Source of the DNA: Bacillota bacterium
GTDB taxonomy: Bacteria; Bacillota; SHA-98; UBA4971
Assembly (NCBI GenBank): GCA_030024085.1
Contig: JASEJE010000003.1
Location: 1 to 64,000, forward strand
Direction of reading: 5' to 3'
Length of the DNA: 64,000 nt
Shown here: one piece after another, positions 51,503 to 59,461 of the stretch
Layout: the number at the start of each line of letters is the position of its first letter
Position numbering within the stretch: the stretch's first letter is position 1
The notes under the pieces: generated by a model
The model's input: only the letters and a program-made list of their open reading frames with translations
Database searches by the model: none
Told to the model about the DNA's origin: nothing
Position numbers and translations under genes: made by a program

Positions 51503-53113
51503 CTAGGTCCCGCACGTCCCGGTGGGACAGAGCCTGTCGTTGATGTGGGCCTCGAACTCGTCGCGGAAGTACCTGAGCATCGTCTTGATCGGAACCGGCG
51601 CCGCCTGGCCGAGGCCGCAGAGGGACGATACCTGCATCGCCGAGCCGAGCTCATCGAGAAGCTCGAGGTCCCCGGGCTTCCCTTCGCCGCGGGCGATCTT
51701 CGCCACGATCTCGTGGAGGCGCGCGGTGCCCTCGCGGCACGGCGTGCACTTGCCGCACGATTCATGCTCGAAGAACCTCATGAAGCATTCGGCTATGTCC
51801 ACGATGCAGTGGGTGTCGTCCATGATGAGAAGGGCGCCCGAACCGAGGGCCGAGCCGTGCTCGGGCAGGGTAAAGTAGTCCATGGGGACGTCGAGGAGTT
51901 CCTTCGGGAGGCACCCTCCGGACGTGCCGCCGGTCTGGGCCATCTTGAACCCCCTGCCGCCGGGTATCCCGCCGCCGATCTCGTATATCACGCGGCGAAG
52001 CGTGATGCCCATGGGCACCTCGACGAGGCCCTTGTTGTTGATATCGCCGGTGAGCGTGAAGACCTTGGTGCCGGGACACCTCTCCGTGCCGAACTTCCTG
52101 AACCAGTCAGCCCCGTTCAGCAGGATGGGCGGTACGTTCGCGATGGTTTCCACGTTGTTGACCACGGTGGGCTTTCCGTACAGCCCCTCGGTGCCGGGGT
52201 ACGGCGGCTTTACCCTGGGTTCGCCGCGCTTACCCTCGATGGACTCGATGAGGGCGGTCTCCTCGCCGCACACGTATGCGCCCGCGCCCTTCCTGATCTC
52301 GACATCGAACGAGAAGCCCGAACCGAAAATGTCGGCCCCGAGCAGGCCAAGAGCTTTCGCCTGCTCGATAGCTTTTCCCAACCTCTCGATGGAGAGGACG
52401 TACTCGCCTCTCACGTAGATGAAACCTTTATCCGCTCCCACTGCATAGCCCGCTATGGCCATTCCCTCGAGGATGCTGTGGGGATCGCCCTCAAGGATCA
52501 GCCGATCCTTGAAAGTGCCCGGCTCCCCCTCGTCGGCGTTGCACAATATGTACTTCTGGTCGGCGTCGGCCCTCGCGGTGAAACTCCACTTAAGGCCCGT
52601 CGGGAAAGCCGCGCCGCCCCTGCCGACGAGACCGGACTTCTTCACAGCCTCGATGACGTCTGCGGGCTTCATCTCTGTAAGGCACTTCGCAAGCGCCCTG
52701 TATCCGTCGCGCGCGATGTATTCCTCGATAGACTCGGGGTCGATGGTCCCGCAGTTCCGCAGGACAATCCGCTCCTGAACCCCAAGGTATGTCGGCTCCT
52801 CGTACTTGACGACCCCGGCCTGGACGCCCTCACCGGCAAGGCGAGTCACGACCCTGCCCTTGAGAAGGTGCTCCTCGACGATCTCGGGGACGTCGGATAC
52901 ATGGACCTTCTGGTAGAGCGTGCCCTCGGGGTAGACCACGATCACCGGGCCGAGGTCGCACGGCCCGAGGCAGCCGGTCTCCACCACTTTCACTTCCCTG
53001 TCGAGGCCCCGCCGCTTCACCTCGGCGATGAGCGCGTCGCGGACCCCCTTGCAGCCCTCCAGCACACACGGGGTCCCTCCGCAGACGAGGACGTGTGAAC
53101 GGTAGAACTCCAC
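51503..53113 (-). CDS. hndC: NuoF-like flavoprotein subunit of the Hnd hydrogenase
   Basis: A 536-residue subunit with an N-terminal thioredoxin-like [2Fe-2S] domain (CGGTPCVLEGC; TGCLGPCDLGP), NuoF FMN/NADH region (GRGGAAFPTGLKW, NADEGEPGTFKDR, GEETALIESIEGKRG) and a [4Fe-4S] site (ESCGKCTPCREGT with LCGLGQAAP). It stops at RLCPTGTCGT, exactly where HndC/HydB relatives usually continue into a two-cluster ferredoxin domain; that domain is missing here. It starts at GTG behind AGAAGGGAGG. Confidence 0.93.
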   Translation of the reverse strand: MEFYRSHVLVCGGTPCVLEGCKGVRDALIAEVKRRGLDREVKVVETGCLGPCDLGPVIVVYPEGTLYQKVHVSDVPEIVEEHLLKGRVVTRLAGEGVQAGVVKYEEPTYLGVQERIVLRNCGTIDPESIEEYIARDGYRALAKCLTEMKPADVIEAVKKSGLVGRGGAAFPTGLKWSFTARADADQKYILCNADEGEPGTFKDRLILEGDPHSILEGMAIAGYAVGADKGFIYVRGEYVLSIERLGKAIEQAKALGLLGADIFGSGFSFDVEIRKGAGAYVCGEETALIESIEGKRGEPRVKPPYPGTEGLYGKPTVVNNVETIANVPPILLNGADWFRKFGTERCPGTKVFTLTGDINNKGLVEVPMGITLRRVIYEIGGGIPGGRGFKMAQTGGTSGGCLPKELLDVPMDYFTLPEHGSALGSGALLIMDDTHCIVDIAECFMRFFEHESCGKCTPCREGTARLHEIVAKIARGEGKPGDLELLDELGSAMQVSSLCGLGQAAPVPIKTMLRYFRDEFEAHINDRLCPTGTCGT

Positions 53114-53137
53114 GAGCGTATACCTCCCTTCTGGGCG

Positions 53138-53617
53138 TTACTTGTATTCTTTAAGGATCAGCGGAACCCGTTCAGGGGTGAGATTGCCGTACACCGCCTC
53201 GTTGATCATGATGGCCGGCGCAACGCCGCATACGCCGAGGCAACTGGTGTACTCCAGCGTGAACTTACCATCGCTGGTGGTGTCGCCCATGGGGATGCCG
53301 AGCTCCTTCTCGAGCGTCTCAACGATGGCCTTCGCGCCAAGCACATGGCACGGTGCATCCTGGCACACGCGTATTATGTACTTGCCTTTGGGCCTGGTCG
53401 AGAAGAGTGTGTAGAACGTTGCCACTCCGTACACCTTCGAGACGGGAATGTCCAGCCGCGAGGCGATCTCGGTGATCGCTTCCTCCGGAATGTAGCCGGC
53501 TTCCTTCTGGACATCGTGAAGGATGGACACGAGGGCGTCGGGTCTCCGCGAATACTTTTGGAGAATTTCGCTGACTTTCGCGGAGCATATGCCTGCACTT
53601 TTCGCCGCTTGCTCCAT
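53138..53617 (-). CDS. hndA: NuoE-like [2Fe-2S] subunit of the Hnd hydrogenase
   Basis: A 159-residue thioredoxin-like ferredoxin. Helical N-terminus (ALVSILHDVQKEAGYIPEEA), VYGVATFYTLFSTRPKGK, and the four Cys in CQDAPCHVLGA and SCLGVCGVAP. It lies between hndB and hndC, so operon order is B-A-C-D. Confidence 0.95.
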   Translation of the reverse strand: MEQAAKSAGICSAKVSEILQKYSRRPDALVSILHDVQKEAGYIPEEAITEIASRLDIPVSKVYGVATFYTLFSTRPKGKYIIRVCQDAPCHVLGAKAIVETLEKELGIPMGDTTSDGKFTLEYTSCLGVCGVAPAIMINEAVYGNLTPERVPLILKEYK

Positions 53618-53650
53618 GCGCTTTGATCCTCCTTTCTCATCAGAGTGGGC

Positions 53651-54013
53651 TCAGGCGCTGGCTATGACCCACTCGCCCACAACCTGGCCGTTAACGATGT
53701 GGCTTGCCACGATCTGGCGGGCCTTCTCCTTCGTCACCTTCCCATATGTCACTTTGGTAGCGCCGGGCTTTATCACGTCGACGATGGGCTCCTGCTCGCA
53801 CAGGCCGATACACCCTGTCTGGGTCACCACCACATCCTGGATGTTACGCTTCGCGAGTTCCTCCATGATGGCCGCGAGCGTTTCCCGCGCCCCTGCGGCG
53901 ATGCCGCACGTGCCCATGCCCACCACGATCCTCGTGGTCTCCTTGCCCTCACGCAGCCTGGTCATGGCCTGGGCCTGCTTCCTGATGCGATCCAGTTCCT
54001 CAACGGTCTTCAT
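53651..54013 (-). CDS. hndB: Small [2Fe-2S] subunit of the Hnd hydrogenase
   Basis: A 120-residue thioredoxin-like [2Fe-2S] protein with GMGTCGIAAGARETL and TGCIGLCEQEP, closely resembling the N-terminal domain of the NuoF-GltD fusion at 26364-29579. First gene of the operon; ATG 54013 follows CAGGAGGTG. Electron-transfer role in the hydrogenase complex. Confidence 0.92.
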   Translation of the reverse strand: MKTVEELDRIRKQAQAMTRLREGKETTRIVVGMGTCGIAAGARETLAAIMEELAKRNIQDVVVTQTGCIGLCEQEPIVDVIKPGATKVTYGKVTKEKARQIVASHIVNGQVVGEWVIASA

Positions 54014-54471
54014 CGCGGACACCTCCTGAGCTTTCCCCTCTCGGCACGGTTGCGTCGAGTGTACACCTAGTTTCGCCAACTTCGTACATACTTGAGGACT
54101 TCGCGCTTTCCTTCACAATCCCCCTTCCAAAGAGACGCTCCGGCCCGTAGCCCACACAGCACCTATGATACCATCGGGTAGACTCCCCAGGCAACCAGTA
54201 TTTCCACGCACCTGGCCGGATTCCTCCATGGCTTTGCCCGCCAGGCGCGATCTCTACGTGTGAGTTCGTAGATCCATGCCGGCTTGGGAGAGACTGCCAG
54301 TTTGCCGGTGCTTGCTCGCCGGGGCGCTCTCGATCTGGCAGGCCTGAATGCTAGGCCTGACGAGGCGCGCCGCAAGTGCGCCGTCCCCGGAGTGCAATAC
54401 CGGCAACCCCTGGAAAAGTGGCCGTGATTTCTGAACCCGCACTTGGATTCATGACGCCACACAACGGCCGA
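54014..54471. other. 458-bp region upstream of hndB, containing element E
   Basis: Must contain the hnd promoter, but I see only a Rex half-site (TTGTGAA on minus near 54114-54120) and no convincing -10/-35 pair. Palindromic element E occupies about 54255-54447. Confidence 0.5.
54255..54447 (-). repeat. Palindromic element, copy E (divergent sub-type)
   Basis: About 193 bp, minus orientation. Read on minus: end CCAAGTGCGGGTTCAG, then GCCACTTTTCC, GGTTGCCGGTATTGC, hairpin GGCGCACTTGCGGCGCGCC, hairpin CAGGCCTAGCATTCAGGCCTG-like core (7-bp arms CAGGCCT/AGGCCTG), GCAAGCACCGGCAAAC, then a decayed end near CTACGTGTGAGTTC. The inner hairpin has a different sequence from copies B-D but the same pairing. 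Confidence 0.75.
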
Positions 54472-54894
54472 TCAAGGGCCGAGCACCCTCGTTACCTCGG
54501 CCCGAAACCGGGCCGGGTTGACCCGCCTGCCGTACGCGTAGACAACCCCGTACGAGACCCCGAGAAGCGCAAGACCCAGCACCGCCCCGAAGAGGGACGC
54601 GGATCCCGCCCGCCCCGTCGCTCGCGCCAGGACGGTCCCCAGGTATATGCCGACCACCATGAAAAGGAGCGGCAGCATGTAGGCAACGAACGCCGCCCCG
54701 AGCACGCGGGAGCTTTCGAGTTCCAGCTCCACCTCGTCGCCTGGACGCGCCCCCGCGCGGTTCGTCGCCTCCACCACGATGCTGTCGGTGCGACCGAAGT
54801 CGCAGGCATTGCAGTGACGGCATGCCTCATGGCGTGTGACTTCTACCGTGGCGACCTCGCCCTGTACCCTAATTACCTTGCCACGTTCTTCCAC
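54472..54894 (-). CDS. SoxR-reducing protein RseC/MucC-family membrane protein
   Basis: A 140-residue protein with an RseC layout: N-terminal soluble part with the Cys group CRHCNACDFG (about residues 24-33), then two hydrophobic helices (about 70-90 and 95-115). RseC relatives act in Rnf/Rsx-linked SoxR reduction or as redox-responsive membrane factors; here it starts the regulatory hydrogenase cluster. GTG 54894 has GGAGG 9 bases upstream; the frame opens at 54933. Confidence 0.82.
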   Translation of the reverse strand: MEERGKVIRVQGEVATVEVTRHEACRHCNACDFGRTDSIVVEATNRAGARPGDEVELELESSRVLGAAFVAYMLPLLFMVVGIYLGTVLARATGRAGSASLFGAVLGLALLGVSYGVVYAYGRRVNPARFRAEVTRVLGP

Positions 54895-54942
54895 CCGAGA
54901 ACGACCTCCTGCGCACTCCCCGCCGTCCTCCACCCGTAACGC

Positions 54943-55488
54943 TCACGCACGCTGAACCGGGGCGAGGCCTTCCCGGATGACCTCTTTCAAGACGACCGCG
55001 AGCGCGGGGCTCGTCGGGGGGATATCCCCGAGCATGCGCCTGAACTCGGCCGAATCGAACGAGAACCCCAAAGTCCCCCGCGTGTGCCTGTACCTGAACC
55101 TCACGTCAGGGTTGCACACCACGAGAAGCGCCACGGTCTCGGCCATGTCACCGAGCGGGGCCCTGTCTATGTGGCTCGTCTTGAAAGTGGCCTGCACCCT
55201 CGTGCCCCGGCCCGGACTGGACTCAATGTCGAGATCCCCCCCGGCCGCCCTTGCAGCCTCGCGAAAGAGCGGAAGCCCAAGCCCGATTTTGCGGGTTGTG
55301 CGCGTCGTATAGAAAGGATCCAGCACCGATTGTAGTATGTCCGGCGGGATCCCGGCGCCGTCGTCAGCCACTTCTATCGTAAGAGTGTCGGTATGCTCGT
55401 CCTCCGAGATACTGACGTCCACCGTTCGAGCCCCGGCGGCGATGGAATTCTGGACGATATCCAGGATGTGCAGGGAGATCTCTCGCAC
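54943..55488 (-). CDS. HATPase_c ATP-binding protein of the hydrogenase regulatory cluster
   Basis: A 181-residue GHKL ATPase domain: HILDIVQNSIAAGA (N box), VADDGAGIP (G1), KIGLGLPLF (G2-like) and GDLDIESSPGRGTRVQATF (G3). No sensor or H-box dimerisation domain is present, so it is a bare kinase ATPase core. Genes of this kind accompany PHP, DRTGG and sensory [FeFe]-hydrogenase genes in Clostridia. It starts at GTG behind AGGAGG. Confidence 0.88.
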   Translation of the reverse strand: MREISLHILDIVQNSIAAGARTVDVSISEDEHTDTLTIEVADDGAGIPPDILQSVLDPFYTTRTTRKIGLGLPLFREAARAAGGDLDIESSPGRGTRVQATFKTSHIDRAPLGDMAETVALLVVCNPDVRFRYRHTRGTLGFSFDSAEFRRMLGDIPPTSPALAVVLKEVIREGLAPVQRA

Positions 55489-55603
55489 GTGGAATCCTCC
55501 TAAAACCCGCGCGAGGCCGGGGTCTACCGTCCGTCAGCCGCTTTCTGGTGCAGCGTCCCATGCACGACGTGGGCTGGTCGGCTCCACCGCCCGCGAGCCG
55601 TCG

Positions 55604-56347
55604 CTAAGCAGGCACAATCTCCCGGCCGCCGGTCGATGCGAGCGCCAGCCTGACCTCGTCAAAAGACGGCCGCTCCAGGAGAAACCCTGTATGCCCGCGA
55701 ATGTCGTCCAGTCTGTGCGCATCCGACGACACGATCACGGGAAGGCCCGCGATCTGCGGGAACAGATCCCTCGCCCGCGCGGCGCCGGTCCTCGGCGAGA
55801 CCTCGACAGCATCGGGCTGTAGGCCCGGCGGGATGAAGCCCAGGTTCCTGATGAGGCTGAACGAGGGCCTATCCACGTGCGCCGGCACCACAAGGCCTCC
55901 AAGCTGGCGAACGCGCCTCCCCACATGGTCGATGCCCATCGAAGCAGACGACAGGAGGAGGCGGCGAAGGCGGCCCCTCACGGCGCCCCTCGAATCCAGG
56001 ATGAGTTCCTCGCCGAACCTCTGCTCGTCGTTGTCGATGTCCGGCAGGCTTGCGTAAACTTCCTCTTGCCACTTGAAAAGCGCTCCCGGATCGCCGAAAA
56101 ACGTGAGAACGTGGACATCCTCGCGGGTCTGTACCTCCATGCCCACCATCACGGCGACCCCCGCGGCTTCGCCCACCTCGGCCACTGCGATGGCGTTTTC
56201 GGCGGAATTGTGGTCGCATATCCCGAGTATCCTCACTCCGCGCTCCGCTGCAGCCGTCACGATGGCAGGCGGGGTCATCTCTGCCTCCGCGCACGGCGAA
56301 AGGGCTGTATGGACGTGAAGGTCCGCAAGGTACACCTCCACCAGCAC
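55604..56347 (-). CDS. PHP-domain metal-dependent phosphoesterase-like protein
   Basis: A 247-residue PHP protein with metal motifs LADLHVHTALSPC (8-20), GICDHNSAEN, PAHVDRPSF and SSDAHRLDD. PHP proteins act as phosphoesterases; the substrate here is unknown. In hydrogenase regulatory clusters a PHP gene typically lies between the ATPase and DRTGG genes, as here. It starts at GTG behind AAGGAGGAG. Confidence 0.9.
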   Translation of the reverse strand: MLVEVYLADLHVHTALSPCAEAEMTPPAIVTAAAERGVRILGICDHNSAENAIAVAEVGEAAGVAVMVGMEVQTREDVHVLTFFGDPGALFKWQEEVYASLPDIDNDEQRFGEELILDSRGAVRGRLRRLLLSSASMGIDHVGRRVRQLGGLVVPAHVDRPSFSLIRNLGFIPPGLQPDAVEVSPRTGAARARDLFPQIAGLPVIVSSDAHRLDDIRGHTGFLLERPSFDEVRLALASTGGREIVPA

Positions 56348-56460
56348 AGCGCTCCTCCTTGACCGGCCCTATACTTGGGTGGGCTGAGATCCGGATGACT
56401 CGCCCAGGCCCCAATGTTGGCGTTGGCCACCCCTTTTCAGGCGCTGCAAGACACGAACCT

Positions 56461-56823
56461 TCAGTCGGCCCCCGGTCTTGCTCGGATGCCGGCCACGTAG
56501 AGGCGGCCGACAACCTCGAACGCCGGCAGACGACTCCTTAGAAGAGGGATACCCTCCTCCTCAGCCCTACGGGCGGCCTCGGGTTCGCACTCCACTCCCC
56601 CCGCCACCACAACGCATGCCAGACTCACCAGAGTCGCCACGGCGACGACGTTCTGGTGCGCCTGTACCGTCACCCAGACGTCACCCTCGCCGGCGTGGGC
56701 CATGACGTCGCTGAGGAGATCCGACGCATAGCCACCCTTCACCTCATTGTCGAGGCCGGCCGCCCCGGCCTCGACCCTACATTCGAGCACATCGAGGAGA
56801 TCTCGAACCCTCACGCATCTCAC
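56461..56823 (-). CDS. DRTGG-domain protein (short)
   Basis: A 120-residue single DRTGG domain (VRVRDLLDVLECRVEAGAAG; YASDLLSDVMAHAGEGDVWVT). Ligand unknown; DRTGG domains occur beside CBS and phosphotransacetylase domains. The ATG overlaps the stop of the upstream hydrogenase gene (ATGA). It lacks the catalytic features of any enzyme. Confidence 0.85.
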   Translation of the reverse strand: MRCVRVRDLLDVLECRVEAGAAGLDNEVKGGYASDLLSDVMAHAGEGDVWVTVQAHQNVVAVATLVSLACVVVAGGVECEPEAARRAEEEGIPLLRSRLPAFEVVGRLYVAGIRARPGAD

Positions 56824-58169
56824 TCCTTGCGTCCCTTCGCCCCGTCTTCGGCGCTCATTGCAGAAGGGTTCTTCTTCGCAAGGTCGAAAAGCTGTTCGGC
56901 CAGGATCTTCACCTGGTCGCGCAACTTGAACACACAGTCGGTGTCCACGGCGAGGCCCTGCACGATATCCTCAGCAAGGGCCCTGCAGTGCGGCGATCCG
57001 CACGAACCGCAGTCGAGGCCGGGGAGGTCCTTGACGACCTTCTCGATCATCTCCGCCTTGGAGATCGCCCGCGACACGTCGTGGTCCAGGCGGAACGCCG
57101 GGACCGCCGCGATGTCCTGGCGCATGTCGAAGCCCCCGGCGCGGGCGCGTCGCCTGAGATCCTCCTCTTCGCTGGCGGCAAACGCCGGGAGGTCGCCAAA
57201 CCTCTTGACCAGTCTTTCGAGGTGCACGTGGGCGATGAAGGGGTTGCGCACCGTGAGCGCGCCCCCCACGCACCCGCCGACGCACGCCTGCGCTTCGATG
57301 AAATCAACGTCGGCGAGCCTGCCCACCTCGACCTCTTCGAGGACGCCGACGACGCTATGGATGCCATCCACTACGATGTAGTTCCCAAGGCCCACCGCTG
57401 CGTTCTCACCGCCTGACCCGCCCCAGCCGATGCCCGCCCCCGACGCCTTACGCCGCGCTGGAGCCGGGGCGGGACTTGCGAGGCGGCGGGAGACCTCCCC
57501 GTACACGTCGGAGATGGAGATCGCCCCGTCCACGGATGAGAAGCCGCGCCTCACAGCCTCGCGCACCCAGGTCACCTTGGCCGGGCACGGCGTGATGAAG
57601 AACGCCCCGATGTCTTCGGGCGGTATCCCAAGTTCCCTGCTCTTGCTCTCCTTGGCCAGCTTGCCGGCGCACGTCATTGGGGAGTCCACTGGGATAAGAT
57701 GGTCTATGAGCGCGGGAAACCGCACCTGAATGAGCCTGACCACCGCCGGGCACGCTGCCGAGATCATTGGCCTCACCTCGCGGTGGGCCCGAAGGTATTC
57801 GCGAGTCACCAGGGTGGCCACATCCGCTCCCCGCGCAACCTCGTAGACGTCGTCGAAGCCCATGTCGATAAGGGCCGCGAGCACCTGGTCAGGCTCGACG
57901 GTCGGGCCGAACTGGCCGTAGAGCGCAGGTGCAGGAAGCGCAATGGTGTATTTGAAATCTCTCAGGCGCTCGAGCGAGTCAGTGATGGCGGTTTTGGCAT
58001 GATTATCACAGGTCCTTATGCACTCTCCGCAGTCAGTGCACCTTTCCGCATTGATCCGGGCCTTGCCCTGCCGTACCCGGATGGCCTCTGTGGGACAGTT
58101 CTTTATGCACCGGGTGCAGCCGCGGCACTTCTCTTCGATCAGGAGGACCGAGTGGAACAGGCCGGTCAT
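56820..58169 (-). CDS. Atypical (presumed sensory) [FeFe]-hydrogenase
   Basis: A 449-residue protein. Two N-terminal [4Fe-4S] motifs (CRGCTRCIKNCP, CTDCGECIRTCD), an H-cluster domain with changed motifs (AACPAVV for TSCSP, TPCPAKV for MPCxxK, ACVGGCVGGALTV for MxCxxGCxxGGGQP) and a C-terminal Cys group CGSCGSPHCRALAEDI. The altered residues, including replacement of the Cys that acts as proton relay in catalytic enzymes, match putative sensory hydrogenases rather than H2-producing ones. No PAS domain. ATG 58169 follows AAGGAAG. Confidence 0.88.
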   Translation of the reverse strand: MTGLFHSVLLIEEKCRGCTRCIKNCPTEAIRVRQGKARINAERCTDCGECIRTCDNHAKTAITDSLERLRDFKYTIALPAPALYGQFGPTVEPDQVLAALIDMGFDDVYEVARGADVATLVTREYLRAHREVRPMISAACPAVVRLIQVRFPALIDHLIPVDSPMTCAGKLAKESKSRELGIPPEDIGAFFITPCPAKVTWVREAVRRGFSSVDGAISISDVYGEVSRRLASPAPAPARRKASGAGIGWGGSGGENAAVGLGNYIVVDGIHSVVGVLEEVEVGRLADVDFIEAQACVGGCVGGALTVRNPFIAHVHLERLVKRFGDLPAFAASEEEDLRRRARAGGFDMRQDIAAVPAFRLDHDVSRAISKAEMIEKVVKDLPGLDCGSCGSPHCRALAEDIVQGLAVDTDCVFKLRDQVKILAEQLFDLAKKNPSAMSAEDGAKGRKE

Positions 58170-58597
58170 GTCTGACTTCCTTTCGAAGCGATCTTGATAA
58201 CCATTCTGACGCTCGTGCCCCGTCCGACCACGGATTCTATGCGGAACTCGTCCGAGTATCTCTTCATATTGGGCAGGCCCAGCCCTGCGCCGAACCCCAT
58301 CTCCCTTATGTGCTCGGGCGCCGTGGAATACCCTTCTTGCATCGCGAGCGGTATGTCGGGAATGCCAGGCCCTTCGTCGTTCGCGAGGATCTCGATGCAT
58401 TCCGGCGAGATCTCAACTGACAGGACCCCGCGAAGCGCGTGGATCACGATGTTCATCTCAGCCTCGTACGCAACAATCGCGGCCCTCCGGCCCGTCTCCG
58501 CGTCGATGCCCACCTGGCGCAGCGTCCGCTTGAGTTTCGCAGCAGCCTCCCCAGCAGCCTGGAAATCGCCGCCGGTAACCCGGCATTCAAGGCGCAT
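58166..58597 (-). CDS. Anti-sigma/SpoIIAB-type ATP-binding protein
   Basis: A 143-residue GHKL ATPase of the anti-sigma-factor type: AYEAEMNIVIHA (N box), ANDEGPGIPDI, GAGLGLPNMKRYSDEF and SVVGRGTSVRMVI. Part of the hydrogenase regulatory cluster, overlapping its downstream neighbour by 4 bp. It may phosphorylate a partner or sequester a sigma factor; no such partner is next to it. ATG 58597 chosen, with GGGGG upstream. Confidence 0.86.
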   Translation of the reverse strand: MRLECRVTGGDFQAAGEAAAKLKRTLRQVGIDAETGRRAAIVAYEAEMNIVIHALRGVLSVEISPECIEILANDEGPGIPDIPLAMQEGYSTAPEHIREMGFGAGLGLPNMKRYSDEFRIESVVGRGTSVRMVIKIASKGSQT

Positions 58598-59261
58598 CGC
58601 GCAGACCCCCGACCGTTCCTTGCGGCCTGCTGTCGGTGTCGCTGCCAGCCCAGGTCTCGGCCTTGGCCTCAGCCATGGCAACAGTCCCAGCCGCGCCCCC
58701 GTCTCCGGCCACGTGTGCGGCGCCTGTGCCGGTGCCCGTGTCAGTGCGGGTGCCGGTGCCAGTGCCACTGGCAATACCGGTGGCAGGGGCGCTGCCAGTG
58801 CCACTACTGGCCCTACTGCCAGCCCGAGTGTCAGCGTCGGAGCCAGCTTCGGTGGTGGCGTCGGTACTCACCCGGGTGCCGGCAGCCGAGCCTTCGCGAG
58901 CTTCAGCACGGGGCCAGGAACACTTGCCCCGCAGGCCAGCCTCGAACAGCAGGCCCGCCGACTCGTAGAGCGGATACGATGTGCACAAGACAGGGATGCC
59001 TGCATCCGCGGCCATGGCTACGATCTCGGGCGTGGGCTTCTTGCCGCGGACGAAAACGATGCCCGAGAGGTCCATCATCTCGGCCGCACGGATGATCTGA
59101 GGGGTGATAAGCCCTGTAAGAACCAGCATCCTGGCCGTCGTAAAGGCCAGGAGATCGCTGATGAGATCGCAGCCGCACGCAGCCTCGATCTCCTTGTCGA
59201 GCTTGTCCTCCCCCGTGAGGATCCTGGCATCGAGGATCCTCATCACATCACGCAATCGCAC
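58587..59261 (-). CDS. DRTGG-domain protein with long low-complexity tail
   Basis: Residues 1-110 form a DRTGG domain (LRDVMRILDARILTGEDKL; CDLISDLLAFTTARMLVLTG; IVFVRGKKPTPEIVAMA). Residues from about 118 to 224 are Gly/Thr/Ala/Ser-rich (TGTGTRTDTGTGTG and similar) with DNA made of GTGCCG/GTGCCA-like six-base units, 58640-58920. First gene of the presumed regulatory operon; it overlaps the ATPase gene start by 11 bp. Relatives end near residue 115, so the tail looks like a recent expansion. Confidence 0.83.
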   Translation of the reverse strand: MRLRDVMRILDARILTGEDKLDKEIEAACGCDLISDLLAFTTARMLVLTGLITPQIIRAAEMMDLSGIVFVRGKKPTPEIVAMAADAGIPVLCTSYPLYESAGLLFEAGLRGKCSWPRAEAREGSAAGTRVSTDATTEAGSDADTRAGSRASSGTGSAPATGIASGTGTGTRTDTGTGTGAAHVAGDGGAAGTVAMAEAKAETWAGSDTDSRPQGTVGGLRDAP

Positions 59262-59299
59262 TCTTCATCATTCCTTCCAGCCACATCAAGCGGGCCGAG

Positions 59300-59461
59300 C
59301 CGCATGTACAAGTTTGGAGACCACTTCTGCTTCGGCGAAGGTTACCGGTGTTGCACCCCCGGGGACGGCACGCCAGGCGGGGCGCCTCGACAGAAATGCG
59401 GTACCGGCGACGCCGAACCTCGCGGGAAAACCGTCGCTGCAAGGCCAGGAACGTGCGCTCA
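59300..59461 (+). repeat. Palindromic element, copy F (degenerate)
   Basis: Recognised from GGTTACCGGTGTTGCACCCC and GGGGACGGC, with later parts strongly diverged. The right side, read on minus from 59461 as CTGAGCGCACGTTCC, resembles the CTAAGTGTGGGTTC end and again contains the stop codon (TGA) of its neighbour, the SPOR gene. Confidence 0.45.

Noticed and set aside
49496-53098. A 1200-codon open frame on the plus strand
   Set aside because: It is antisense to hndD and hndC, has no recognisable domains, and such long frames are expected opposite high-GC genes.
54100-54125. Rex operator before the hnd operon
   Set aside because: Only one half-site (TTGTGAA) is present; the second half is missing.
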